A DNA stretch of 64,000 nt from Micromonospora sp. NBC_01813 (lineage in GTDB: Bacteria; Actinomycetota; Actinomycetes; Mycobacteriales; Micromonosporaceae): positions 746,501 to 810,500 of the forward strand of contig NZ_CP109067.1 of assembly GCF_035917335.1 (NCBI RefSeq), in the 5' to 3' direction. Under the pieces are notes generated by a model. That model made no database searches. It was not told where the DNA came from and saw only the letters and a list, made by a program, of their open reading frames with translations. A program made the translations under genes and the position numbers. This document shows positions 49,640 to 57,669 of this stretch, piece after piece (position 1 is the stretch's first letter; each line of letters starts with the position of its first letter).

Positions 49640-49992
49640 GCGCCTTCGCCGCCGCAGCGGATGCCATCGAGCGTCGACGGCCAGCTGGTCAGCGTCCGGT
49701 CGGGTACTGCAAAAAGCTCCTCTATATCGAATACTCCAATGATGAGTTGCCACGCGGTGACGTTGGCGATCGTGAGCTACCGCAGGGTGCCGTTGACGTG
49801 CCTGATTCATCACAGGGAAACGTCATCGGTGCACCCGGTGGCGGCAGTTTGGACGTTAGCTGGCCAGGCGGTGATTCTGTTTCGAGCCAGCTGCCGTCGC
49901 ATGGGCGTAAGCGGTTCCTTGGGGCCGTTGACGGTCGCGTGGTAGCCGCGCTGCTGTGTCGAGTGATTCCCGGTCTGGGGTGGCACCAGTAA
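49405..49992 (+). CDS. Acidic antitoxin-like protein (C-terminus dubious)
   Basis: ATG 49405 has a strong AAGGAG 10 nt upstream. Residues 1-~95 look like real protein with host-like third-position GC: RIVLRAVPRGWG, then acidic helical VSASSDAVEGVIEVEAFIEA and WLVSAFAAAADAIERR. This pattern resembles small acidic partners encoded beside HicA-like proteins in actinobacteria. From ~100 on (GYCKKLLYIEYSNDELPRGD onward) the composition changes, suggesting a frameshift or readthrough into unrelated sequence before a stop at 49992. It overlaps the upstream frame by 235 bp. A partner role is inference. Confidence 0.4.
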   Translation: MEARIVLRAVPRGWGAGLRPIAAELHADAERLLEEILAVEDSAKVADVSASSDAVEGVIEVEAFIEAEKEGAAVDWLVSAFAAAADAIERRRPAGQRPVGYCKKLLYIEYSNDELPRGDVGDRELPQGAVDVPDSSQGNVIGAPGGGSLDVSWPGGDSVSSQLPSHGRKRFLGAVDGRVVAALLCRVIPGLGWHQ

Positions 49993-50049
49993 TCGGTGCG
50001 GCCACCGGATCGGTGACGCCGTACCACTGACGAGTTGAGGCGGAGCCGG

Positions 50050-50088
50050 ACGAGCCCCGGTCACCGAGTCGGTGACCGGGGCTCGTTT
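50050..50088. terminator. Rho-independent terminator
   Basis: A perfect 15-bp stem (CGAGCCCCGGTCACC at 50051-50065, complement at 50071-50085), extended by one A-T pair, 5-nt loop and TTT. It lies between the low-GC pair and the convergent metallo-hydrolase gene. Confidence 0.88.
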
Positions 50089-50119
50089 GAGTTGCCCCCC
50101 GCTGACGACTGTCAATGGC

Positions 50120-50953
50120 TCAGACGCGGTTGGCCAGCTCGGCGTAGCCCCTGGCCACCGCCACGGCCGCGCCCGGCAGGCCGTACGGGGCACGCGCCGC
50201 CGCCCGCTCGACCGGCGCGCCGTCGGCGTGGCCATCCCTGATCAGCCACTCCAGCGCCACCAGGTCGGTGTGCTGGGCACGGACGAAGTCCACGCCGACG
50301 CACGCCCCGTGCCCGGGCACCACGACACTCGACGGCCCGAGCCGGCGCAACAGAGCAGCCAGCGTGTCCGGCCACTCCAGCGGGTAGGCGTCGTCGAACG
50401 ACGGGGGAGCACCCTCCTCGACCAGATCCCCGGCGACCAGCACGTCGGCGTCCGGCACGTGCACGACCAGATCGCCGGCGGTGTGGCCGCGCCCGGGATG
50501 CCACACCTGCACGATCCGGCCACCCAGGTCGAGCGGCGCGGTCCGGGCCACCGTGCGGTCCGGTGGATGGATCTGCGCGTCGCGCAGCCGCGCGGCCAAC
50601 TGCGGGTCGTGGTCGACCATTTCCCGGTACGCCTCGTCGCGGATCACCTCGACCGGCCGGTGCAGCAACCGGGCGGCCTCCGGGTGTGCCCAGACGTCGG
50701 CGGGCGGGTCACCGGCGACGATCCGGTTGCCGAAGCAGTGGTCGAAGTGGTGGTGGGTGTTCACCACCGACCACGGCAGACCGGTGATCCGCCGAGCCGC
50801 CTCGACCAGCGCGGTCGCCTCGGCCGGCGTACTGCCGGTGTCGACGACGACGGCACGGTCCGCACCGACGATCAAGGTCGAGTTGACGTCCAGCCGTTGC
50901 CGGCGCAGCACGTACACCCGGTCGGCGACCTCGGCGAAGTCGCCGCTGGCCAT
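50120..50953 (-). CDS. MBL-fold metallo-hydrolase
   Basis: 277 aa metallo-beta-lactamase-fold hydrolase. The zinc motif is complete: NTHHHFDHCFGN (~66-77), His in GRGHTAGDLVVH (~158), Asp in VLVAGDLVEEGAP (~173) and His in VVPGHGACV (~213). Near-N-terminal VVVDTGSTP holds the structural Asp. Substrate unknown; thioester or lactone hydrolysis is common in the family. The ATG at 50953 overlaps the thioesterase stop (TGATG); GTG 50956 is an alternative. Second gene of a two-gene unit. Confidence 0.85.
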   Translation of the reverse strand: MASGDFAEVADRVYVLRRQRLDVNSTLIVGADRAVVVDTGSTPAEATALVEAARRITGLPWSVVNTHHHFDHCFGNRIVAGDPPADVWAHPEAARLLHRPVEVIRDEAYREMVDHDPQLAARLRDAQIHPPDRTVARTAPLDLGGRIVQVWHPGRGHTAGDLVVHVPDADVLVAGDLVEEGAPPSFDDAYPLEWPDTLAALLRRLGPSSVVVPGHGACVGVDFVRAQHTDLVALEWLIRDGHADGAPVERAAARAPYGLPGAAVAVARGYAELANRV

Positions 50954-51402
50954 CACAGGGCCCGGTTGCCGGTCGGCGCGTCACCGGCGCGCGGCGCCGG
51001 CGGGCGGTCGAAGGCCCGCTCGACGAACCGGTGCCGGTCCACCAGGAGCCGCTCGATCCGGCCCTGCGCGACGGTCAGGTCTCCCTCCGACACCACCACG
51101 TCGAAGGTCAACCGCCGGCCGTCGACCTCGGCGAGCGTGGCCACCGCCGCGACCGTACGGCCTACCGGGGTCGCCGCCCGATGGTTCAACTCGATGCGGG
51201 TGCCGACCGTCGTCATTCCGGTCGGCAGCACGGTGGCGGTCGCCGCGACCGACGCGGCCTCGGCCAACGCGAGCACCCTCGGGGTGGCGAGGACGGGTAC
51301 GTCGCCCGAGCCGACCGCCTGGGCGGTGTCGGCGTCGGTCACGGTCAGCTCCACCCGGGCAGTGGCACCCAGCGTGAAGGCGTTCTCCGGCGGCTGTCCC
51401 AT
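50953..51402 (-). CDS. Hotdog-fold thioesterase (FlK-like)
   Basis: 149 aa, thioesterase of the fluoroacetyl-CoA thioesterase-like group. Seen: LATPRVLALAEAASVAA (~38-54) where the catalytic Glu sits in the central helix, MTTVGTRIELNHRAATPVG (~63-81) with the conserved His, and EVDGRRLTFDVVVSEGD (~91-107). Acts on an acyl-CoA; substrate unknown. It begins 6 bp after the LacI gene stop, so LacI, thioesterase and metallo-hydrolase may be one transcript. Confidence 0.82.
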   Translation of the reverse strand: MGQPPENAFTLGATARVELTVTDADTAQAVGSGDVPVLATPRVLALAEAASVAATATVLPTGMTTVGTRIELNHRAATPVGRTVAAVATLAEVDGRRLTFDVVVSEGDLTVAQGRIERLLVDRHRFVERAFDRPPAPRAGDAPTGNRAL

Positions 51403-51408
51403 GAGCAG

Positions 51409-52524
51409 TCAGCCTAGGTCCTCGGCTGCGGCCCGACCACGAAAGCCGGCAGGCGCGTCCGGCGGTTTCCTGCGGCTGGCCGGCGCATCCGGCATGTTGC
51501 CTGGGCCGGTCGGCGCCGAGCCCGCGGTGCTCTGCCGGACGATCATCGTGAACGGCGGCTGCACGTCGTAGGGGCGGCGGACCGGCCGTCCCTCGATGCG
51601 GTCGACGAGCCGGTGCACCGCGAGTCGCGCGATCGCCTCCTTGTCGGGAGAGACGGTGGTCAGGCTGGGGTTGGCGTACCTGCCGTCCTCGATGTCGTCG
51701 ATGCCGATCACGGCGAGGTCCTGCGGGACGCGGCGGCCGGCCTCGGCGGCGGCGTGCATCGCGCCGATCGCGATCAGGTCGTTGTAGGCGAATACCGCGT
51801 CCGGCGGCTCGGCGAGGGCGAGCAGCTCCCGCATGGCGGCCAGGCCGTCGGCGCGACCGAACCGGTCGGTGACCGCGATCAACTCGGGTCGGGCGGTCAG
51901 CCCGGCTTGCGTCAGGGCCTCCCGGTAGCCGCGCAGCCGCAACTGCGCCGACTGCCGGTCGTCGTTGCCGCGTACGCCGATGAAGGCGATCCGGCGGCGG
52001 CCGAGGGCGACCAGGTGGGCCACCGCCGCCCGGCTGGCCGCGACGTTGTCGATCGCGATGTGATCATGGGGTACGTCGTAGACGCCCTCGCCGATGAGCA
52101 CCAGTGGCAGGGTGCCGGCGCGGGCGAGGACCTCGGCGCGGCCGATCCGCACCGGGCTGAGGATCAGCCCGTCGACCACGTGCCGGCGGGAGCCGCCGAG
52201 CAGGGCCAGCTCCGTGTCCGGGTCGGCGTCGGTGCTCTCCATCACCAGGGTGTAGCCGAGCGCGGCGGCCTCGCGGATCGCGATCTCGGCCAGTTCGGCG
52301 AAGTACGGGTTGGTCAGCTCGGGGATCGCCAGCGCGATCAGCCCGGTGCGGCCCCGCCGCAGGTGTCGGGCGCTGAGGTTCGGGGTGTAGCCGAGCTCGT
52401 CGATGGCCTGTTGCACCCGGCGGCGGGTCTGCTCGGCGACCGGACGGTATCCGTTGACCACATTGGAGACGGTGGCGAGCGAGACGCCGGCGCGTTCGGC
52501 GATGCTCCGCAGACTGACGCCCAT
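51409..52524 (-). CDS. LacI-family transcriptional regulator
   Basis: 371 aa from ATG 52524. N-terminal LacI HTH and hinge: SLRSIAERAGVSLATVSNVV then NGYRPVAEQTRRRVQQAIDE (~4-43), and NLSARHLRRGRTGLIAL (~49-65). The periplasmic-binding-protein-like sensor domain (~60-330) includes DAVFAYNDLIAIGAMHAA and IGIDDIEDGRYANPSLTT. The last ~35 residues are a Pro/Ala-rich tail (SRRKPPDAPAGF). It probably represses the divergent GH2 gene through the palindrome 57 bp upstream of its start. Inducer unknown. Confidence 0.9.
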   Translation of the reverse strand: MGVSLRSIAERAGVSLATVSNVVNGYRPVAEQTRRRVQQAIDELGYTPNLSARHLRRGRTGLIALAIPELTNPYFAELAEIAIREAAALGYTLVMESTDADPDTELALLGGSRRHVVDGLILSPVRIGRAEVLARAGTLPLVLIGEGVYDVPHDHIAIDNVAASRAAVAHLVALGRRRIAFIGVRGNDDRQSAQLRLRGYREALTQAGLTARPELIAVTDRFGRADGLAAMRELLALAEPPDAVFAYNDLIAIGAMHAAAEAGRRVPQDLAVIGIDDIEDGRYANPSLTTVSPDKEAIARLAVHRLVDRIEGRPVRRPYDVQPPFTMIVRQSTAGSAPTGPGNMPDAPASRRKPPDAPAGFRGRAAAEDLG

Positions 52525-52580
52525 CCGCCGATCCTGGCACACATCGACGGTCAAGGATTGACGGCTGATCGACTCGACGT

Positions 52581-52594
52581 CTATAACGTTATAG
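52581..52594. promoter_or_regulatory. LacI-type operator
   Basis: CTATAACGTTATAG, a perfect 14-bp palindrome with the central CG typical of LacI-family operators. It lies between the LacI gene and the GH2 gene, 70 bp upstream of the GH2 start, and is strikingly AT-rich for this genome. Confidence 0.8.
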
Positions 52595-52663
52595 AGGCGG
52601 TGACATGCCTCGATTGAACCCGGATTCGATCCCGTCCCCGGACCGTCCACCGATGGAGACGAC

Positions 52664-55060
52664 ATGCGATCGCCCACCCCCACCGGCCGCACCCACCGGA
52701 CCACCCGCACCCACCGGACCACCCGCTCTCGCTGGATCGCCGCCGTGGCCGCGCTGGCCACCGTCGCCACCGCCGTGGTCGTGGCGCCGCCAGCCGCCAC
52801 GGCGGTGCCCGCCCGACCCGCACCGCTGACCACCCCGTGGACCGCCCAGGCGCTCGCCGGCACCCCGCTACCCGAGTACCCGAGACCACAGATGACCCGC
52901 CCCGACTGGCGCAACCTCAACGGCGAATGGCAACTGCGGCAGTCGACCACCGACGACGCCCCACAGTTCGGCGTCAACCTGCCCGAACGGGTCAACGTCC
53001 CGTTCCCGGTCGAGTCCGCGCTGTCCGGCGTCGGCCGGGCGGCCGACGACGACCGGCATCACCTCACCTACCGGCGCACCTTCACCGTCCCGGCGCACTG
53101 GACGGGGCAGCGGGTCCAACTGCACTTCGGCGCGGTCGACTGGCAGAGCACTGTCTGGGTCAACGGCGTCCGGGTCGGCGGCCACACCGGCGGCTACGAC
53201 GCCTTCACCTTCGACATCACCCCGCAACTGCGTCGCGGCGCGAACGAACTGATCGTCAAGGTCTGGGACCCGACCGACAGCGGCGAGCACGGCAGCCTGC
53301 CGCCGATCGGCAAACAGACCAAGAACCCGGGCGGCATCTTCTATACCCCGGCCTCGGGGATCTGGCAGACCGTCTGGCTGGAACCCACCCCGGCCACCTC
53401 GATCAGCGGCGTCGACCTGCGCCCCGACCTGGCCAGCAACACCATCCGGGTACGGGTGGCCACCCGCGGCAACGCGGCCGGCCACACCGTCCGCGTCGAA
53501 GCCCTCGCCGGTGCCACCGTCGTCGGCACCGCCACCGGCGGCTTCACCGAGTTCGCCGTACCGGTGCCGAACGCCCGCCGCTGGTCGCCGGACGACCCGT
53601 ACCTCTACGACCTGCGGATCAGCCTGCGCGACCGCACCGGCCGGACCGTCGACCGGACCACCCACTACTTCGGCATGCGGGAGATCGGCGTACGGATGCT
53701 CGACGGGGTGCCGCGACCGACCCTCAACGGTGAGTTCGTGTTCCAGATCGGCACCCTCGACCAGGGCTACTGGCCAGACGGCGTCTACACCGCACCCACC
53801 GACGAGGCCCTCGCCTTCGACCTGCGCAAACACAAGGACCTCGGGTTCAACATGGTGCGCAAACACATCAAGGTCGAACCGCAGCGCTGGTTCTACCACG
53901 CCGACCGCCTCGGCCTGCTGGTGTGGCAGGACATCCCGTCGATGACCGCCCAGGACATCGACGCCACCGACGCGCAACAGGCACAGTTCGAAGCGGAGGC
54001 GCACCAGATCGTCGCCGAGCACCGCAACTCGCCATCGGTTGTCGCCTACGTCGTCTACAACGAAGGCTGGGGCGAGCGGGCCCTCGCCGACACGATCCGG
54101 GTCGGCCAGGCCGTGCAGGATCTCGACCCGACCCGGCTGGTCAACACCCACAGCGGCTACAACTGCTGCCAGTCGCTGGGCAACCCCGGCAACGGCGACA
54201 TGGACGACTGGCACGTCTACGTCGGACCCGGCGCACCAGCGCCGACCGGCGACCGGATCTCCGTGCTCGGCGAGTTCGGCGGCCCCGGCCTGCGGGTGCC
54301 GGGCCACGAATACAGCCCGAACGGCAACTTCCAGGCGTACGAGTGGCAACCGACCCCGACCGCGTTGACCGACCGCTACGTGGGCCTGATCCAGGGCACC
54401 ACCAACCTGCTGGTCGGCCGGGGCCTCAGCGCCGCCGTCTACACCGAGATCACCGACGTCGAGGGCGAGCTGAACGGCTTCCTCACCTACGACCGGCAGG
54501 TGGCCAAGATGGACGAGGCCCGGGTACGGGCAGCCAACCTGGCACTGATCGCCACGTCCCAGGCGTTGCCGTCGCGCACACCGGTCGTCCTGCCGGTGGA
54601 CACCCGTCAGTCGCTGCGGGTCACCACACCCGGCTTCACCGACCGCTACCTGCGGCACCGGGAAAGCCTGGCCTACACCGACGTGGTCACCGCCGACAGC
54701 CCGCAACTACTCAAGGCCGACGCGACGTACGTCGTACGGCCGGGCCTGGCCGACGCAAGCTGCTACTCCTTCGAGTCGGCGAACTTCCCCGGCCAGTACC
54801 TGCGGCACGCCGAATCCCGGGTCCGCAACTCGCCCGACGACGGCAGTGCACTGCTGCGTGCCGACGCCACCTGGTGCGCCCGCATCGGCCTGACCGGTGC
54901 CGGTGTGTCGTTGGAGTCGTTCAACTTCCCGGGCTCGTTCCTGCGTCACTACGCCGCCGAGATCTGGCTCAGCGACGGCGCGGGTGGCCCCGGCTGGAAC
55001 TCGCCGACCAGCTGGGCCGCCGACGCGACCTGGGAGATCAGTCCCGCCTGGGCCCCGTAG
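52664..55060 (+). CDS. Secreted glycoside hydrolase family 2 enzyme with AbfB-like C-terminal domain
   Basis: 798 aa, exported. Twin basic N-terminus and hydrophobic core (~24-48, WIAAVAALATVATAVVVAPP) form a signal peptide. GH2 sugar-binding domain (~70-220, RPDWRNLNGEWQLRQ; HFGAVDWQSTVWVNGVRVGG), immunoglobulin-like domain (~225-345), and catalytic barrel (~350-640) with acid/base Glu in VVYNEGWGER (~463) and the likely nucleophile Glu in ISVLGEFGGPG (~535). Residues ~655-798 form an AbfB-type beta-trefoil (FTDRYLRHRESLAY, FPGQYLRHAESRVR, FPGSFLRHYAAEI: three repeats), which binds arabinose side chains. So a plant hemicellulose target is likely. Controlled by the adjacent LacI gene. Confidence 0.88.
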   Translation: MRSPTPTGRTHRTTRTHRTTRSRWIAAVAALATVATAVVVAPPAATAVPARPAPLTTPWTAQALAGTPLPEYPRPQMTRPDWRNLNGEWQLRQSTTDDAPQFGVNLPERVNVPFPVESALSGVGRAADDDRHHLTYRRTFTVPAHWTGQRVQLHFGAVDWQSTVWVNGVRVGGHTGGYDAFTFDITPQLRRGANELIVKVWDPTDSGEHGSLPPIGKQTKNPGGIFYTPASGIWQTVWLEPTPATSISGVDLRPDLASNTIRVRVATRGNAAGHTVRVEALAGATVVGTATGGFTEFAVPVPNARRWSPDDPYLYDLRISLRDRTGRTVDRTTHYFGMREIGVRMLDGVPRPTLNGEFVFQIGTLDQGYWPDGVYTAPTDEALAFDLRKHKDLGFNMVRKHIKVEPQRWFYHADRLGLLVWQDIPSMTAQDIDATDAQQAQFEAEAHQIVAEHRNSPSVVAYVVYNEGWGERALADTIRVGQAVQDLDPTRLVNTHSGYNCCQSLGNPGNGDMDDWHVYVGPGAPAPTGDRISVLGEFGGPGLRVPGHEYSPNGNFQAYEWQPTPTALTDRYVGLIQGTTNLLVGRGLSAAVYTEITDVEGELNGFLTYDRQVAKMDEARVRAANLALIATSQALPSRTPVVLPVDTRQSLRVTTPGFTDRYLRHRESLAYTDVVTADSPQLLKADATYVVRPGLADASCYSFESANFPGQYLRHAESRVRNSPDDGSALLRADATWCARIGLTGAGVSLESFNFPGSFLRHYAAEIWLSDGAGGPGWNSPTSWAADATWEISPAWAP

Positions 55061-55088
55061 CCGCGATCGCATCCGACGTGATCGGGAG

Positions 55089-55122
55089 TCGGTGGTGCGG
55101 GCGGTGCGGCCCGCACCACCGA
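55089..55122. terminator. Bidirectional hairpin terminator
   Basis: A perfect 13-bp stem (TCGGTGGTGCGGG at 55089-55101, complement at 55110-55122) with an 8-nt loop between the convergent GH2 gene and the gene ending at 55164. Confidence 0.78.
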
Positions 55123-55163
55123 CCGTTGCGCAGGCAACCTCTTGTGCCCAGTTGCTTCGCTGG

Positions 55164-56174
55164 TCAGCCGGCGTAGTGGTCGGCCACCGCGGCGAACGCG
55201 GCTTTGGGTTCCCATGGCAGGCCAGCGCTGGCGCTGCGGCCGTCGATGACCTTGACGATGCCGAGGCTGGCGAGATCGAGGTCGTCGCGGGGATCACCGT
55301 CGGGGCGGTGCGGCAGGCTGTAGAGCGCGAAGAGGTGTACGAAAGTGCTGTCGACCCCGGCATCGTCGAAGAGTTCGAGCAGTTCGCTGAGGTACGCCGC
55401 CTGGCCCGCCTCGTCGCGTTGGTACCGCCCGTTGAGCCGCAGCGGCTCCCCGGTGGCCTCGTCGTACTCGATGATCTCCATGCTGCGTGGTGCGACGTCG
55501 CCAGCGCCGTGCCACGTTGCGGTGCCGAAACCGGTGACGGCGACGGGCTTCGGCTGGGCGACGAGATCGCGTACGCCTGCGCCGAACTGGTCGGCGACCT
55601 CGGCGGACCGGATCAGTTCGAGGGTCACGAAGTCGAACAGGTCCCAGTCGACGCCCTCGAACGGGATCGCGGCGTAGGTGACCTTCCCGTGGAAGCGTTC
55701 GCGGATCGCCGCTACGGCGGGGTGTAGGAAGCGTCCGAGACGGGAGCGTGCCTCGGCCATCCGGTGACTCGGGTCCGCCATCAGATGGTTGAGTCGTTGC
55801 TCGATGCGGTCGCCGTCGATGAACCCGCGGTTCATGACGCTCAATTCGACCCCGGCGACGAAAACCACCTCGGCTCCGGTGGCGCGCAGCCGCTCGGCCC
55901 GCTCGGCGCAGTCGAGCAACAGCGCGAGGACCTCATCGGTCGACAGGTCCAGCGGGTACGGCGAGAACCAGACCTCCAGTCCGAGGTCGGCGGCGGCGCG
56001 GGCGGCGAACTCCAGACGCTGTGGGTCGCCGCCGACGACGTGGACGGCGTTGCAGTGCAGATCGTCGCGGATGACGGTCAGCTCCCGCTGGACCAGCTCT
56101 GGGTCGAAGTGTTCGAGCGAGTTCCGGCCGTCACGGACGAAACCGGTGTCGTAGGCGATGCCTCTGGCTCGCAT
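55164..56174 (-). CDS. Hypothetical TIM-barrel-like protein controlled by divergent TetR
   Basis: 336 aa, not assigned. Alternating beta/alpha pattern fits a glycosidase-like TIM barrel: MRARGIAYDTGF (~1-12), CNAVHVVGG (~41-49), LEVWFSPYPLDLS (~65-77), VVFVAGVELSVMNRG (~103-117), VTYAAIPFEGVDWDLFDFVT (~165-184), PVAVTGFGTATWHGAGD (~208-224). Conserved-looking acids (E110, E173) could be catalytic. No signal peptide, so cytoplasmic. It diverges from a TetR gene over a 130-bp gap packed with palindromes and is probably its main target. Confidence 0.6.
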   Translation of the reverse strand: MRARGIAYDTGFVRDGRNSLEHFDPELVQRELTVIRDDLHCNAVHVVGGDPQRLEFAARAAADLGLEVWFSPYPLDLSTDEVLALLLDCAERAERLRATGAEVVFVAGVELSVMNRGFIDGDRIEQRLNHLMADPSHRMAEARSRLGRFLHPAVAAIRERFHGKVTYAAIPFEGVDWDLFDFVTLELIRSAEVADQFGAGVRDLVAQPKPVAVTGFGTATWHGAGDVAPRSMEIIEYDEATGEPLRLNGRYQRDEAGQAAYLSELLELFDDAGVDSTFVHLFALYSLPHRPDGDPRDDLDLASLGIVKVIDGRSASAGLPWEPKAAFAAVADHYAG

Positions 56175-56240
56175 GTTCCTCGTCGGTCCTTCCCAGTCAC
56201 CTGTTGTCGTGTTGCGTCCTGGGTGACACTAGCAGAAAGA

Positions 56241-56284
56241 TGCGTGCACGCAAATTTGCGCTTACGTAATTACGCGTGCGCGCA
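56241..56284. promoter_or_regulatory. Cluster of overlapping palindromes (TetR operators)
   Basis: In 44 bp: TGCGTGCACGCA (56241-56252), CGCAAATTTGCG (56249-56260), CGTAATTACG (56265-56274) and TGCGCGCA (56277-56284), each a perfect palindrome; the first two overlap. GCACGC at 56246-56251 also pairs with GCGTGC at 56274-56279. They cover the promoter area of both divergent genes. Confidence 0.75.
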
Positions 56285-56306
56285 GATGCCATGCGATAGT
56301 GAGGAC

Positions 56307-56954
56307 GTGACAGCAAGCCGGCCGCCGCTGCGCGAGCGGAAGAAGCAGGCCACCCGGGAGGCGATCCGGGTGGCGGCGCTGCGACTGGCGCTGGAGCGCG
56401 GGCCGGACAACGTGCGCGTCGACGACATCGCCGAGGCTGCTGGGGTGTCACCGAGGACGTACAACAACTACTTCTCAAGCCGGGAGCAGGCGATCGTCGC
56501 GGCGGTCACAGCTGAGCGCGCGTCGCAACTCGCGGCAGCCATCACCGACCGCCCCACCGACGTCGGCCTGGCCGACGCTGTCATCGACGCCGTCGTCAGT
56601 CAGTACGCCGACCCTGGTGACCACGCCCAGGGCGCCCTGCTGATGATCACGACCAGCCCGGCTCTGCGCGCCTGCTACGTCGACGCCGTCACTGCGATCG
56701 AAGAACCGCTCGCCCAGGCCATCATCAGACGCTGCCCGAATGCGGACGCGATGACCGGCCAGGTGCTGGCCGCCAGCGCCAGCGCAGCCGCCAAAGTCGC
56801 GGTTCGGCAGTGGCTGCGGTCCAGCACCGTGCCGCCGTCGATGCCCGGATTCGTGGTGCCGTCCGGGTCGCTGCCGGACCTGGTCCGGGCCGCGTTGACG
56901 CCGCTCGGACCGGCCTTCGACGCCGCCGTGGCCACGGCGGCGACGCCGCAATGA
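56307..56954 (+). CDS. TetR-family transcriptional regulator
   Basis: 215 aa from GTG 56307; a GATAGT box lies 6 nt upstream, fitting a leaderless start. ATG 56286 would add seven residues. HTH at ~10-58: REAIRVAALRLALERGPDNV, then DDIAEAAGVSPRTYNNYFSS. Helical C-terminal ligand domain. It probably represses itself and the divergent 336-aa gene through the palindromes. Its stop touches the end of the convergent SDR gene (adjacent bases). Confidence 0.87.
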   Translation: MTASRPPLRERKKQATREAIRVAALRLALERGPDNVRVDDIAEAAGVSPRTYNNYFSSREQAIVAAVTAERASQLAAAITDRPTDVGLADAVIDAVVSQYADPGDHAQGALLMITTSPALRACYVDAVTAIEEPLAQAIIRRCPNADAMTGQVLAASASAAAKVAVRQWLRSSTVPPSMPGFVVPSGSLPDLVRAALTPLGPAFDAAVATAATPQ

Positions 56955-57614
56955 TCAGGGCTCGAGTCGGGTGGCTTCGGGGTCGGGCCCGTTGACCGCC
57001 CGTCCGCCGTCGACGGCGAGGACGACGCCGTTGACGAATCCGGCGGCGGGAGACAACAGGAAGGCGACAGCGTCGGCCACCTCCTTCGCGGTACCGACCC
57101 GGCCGAGTGGATGCAGTACGGCCATCTCGGCGTCCACCTCGGGGTGCCGGGCACGGTACCGCTCGAACCGGTCGGTGGCGATCGAGCCGAGCGCGACAGC
57201 GTTGGTACGGATGCCGGCCGGCCCGTGGTCCACCGCCAGCGCCCGGGTCAGACCCTCGATGGCAGCCTTCGCGGTCGCGTAGGGCAGCGCTCCGCGTACC
57301 GGGCGCTGCGCCTGGTGGGACGAGACGTTGACGATGGCCCCGCTGCGCCCGTGTGTCAGGAAGTGGTTGACCGCGACGTGGCAGCCGGCGACCGCCAGAG
57401 CCAGGTTGGTGGAGATCAGGTCCAGGATCCGGGCCGCCGACGCGTCACCCATACCCGCGTCACCGGTGATCAGCGTGACCCGTTCGTGCTGCCAGCCGAG
57501 TTCGTCGGTGACATCCACGACGACGACCTGACCCTCGTCGGCGAGGCGTTGCGTGATCGCGCGGCCGATGCCCCGGGTGCCTCCAGTGACCATATACGAC
57601 GGCCGGGTTGCCAT
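56955..57614 (-). CDS. SDR-family oxidoreductase, internally shortened
   Basis: 219 aa, about 30 residues shorter than usual. Cofactor motif VTGGTRGIGRA (~9-19) and the catalytic part VNVSSHQAQRPVRGALPYATAKAA (Ser, Tyr-x3-Lys, split here at ~94-117) are intact, as is VLAVDGG. The segment with the NNAG motif that stabilises the central sheet is missing: GDAGMGDASAARILDLISTN joins two blocks that are normally ~30 residues apart. The frame is kept, so it is an in-frame deletion. It may be inactive or altered. It diverges from the MFS gene. Confidence 0.75.
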   Translation of the reverse strand: MATRPSYMVTGGTRGIGRAITQRLADEGQVVVVDVTDELGWQHERVTLITGDAGMGDASAARILDLISTNLALAVAGCHVAVNHFLTHGRSGAIVNVSSHQAQRPVRGALPYATAKAAIEGLTRALAVDHGPAGIRTNAVALGSIATDRFERYRARHPEVDAEMAVLHPLGRVGTAKEVADAVAFLLSPAAGFVNGVVLAVDGGRAVNGPDPEATRLEP

Positions 57615-57669
57615 GTTCGGACGCCTCCTCCGTATCCTCGGTCCTCGTGGACAACAAGGGCCAGATTCG

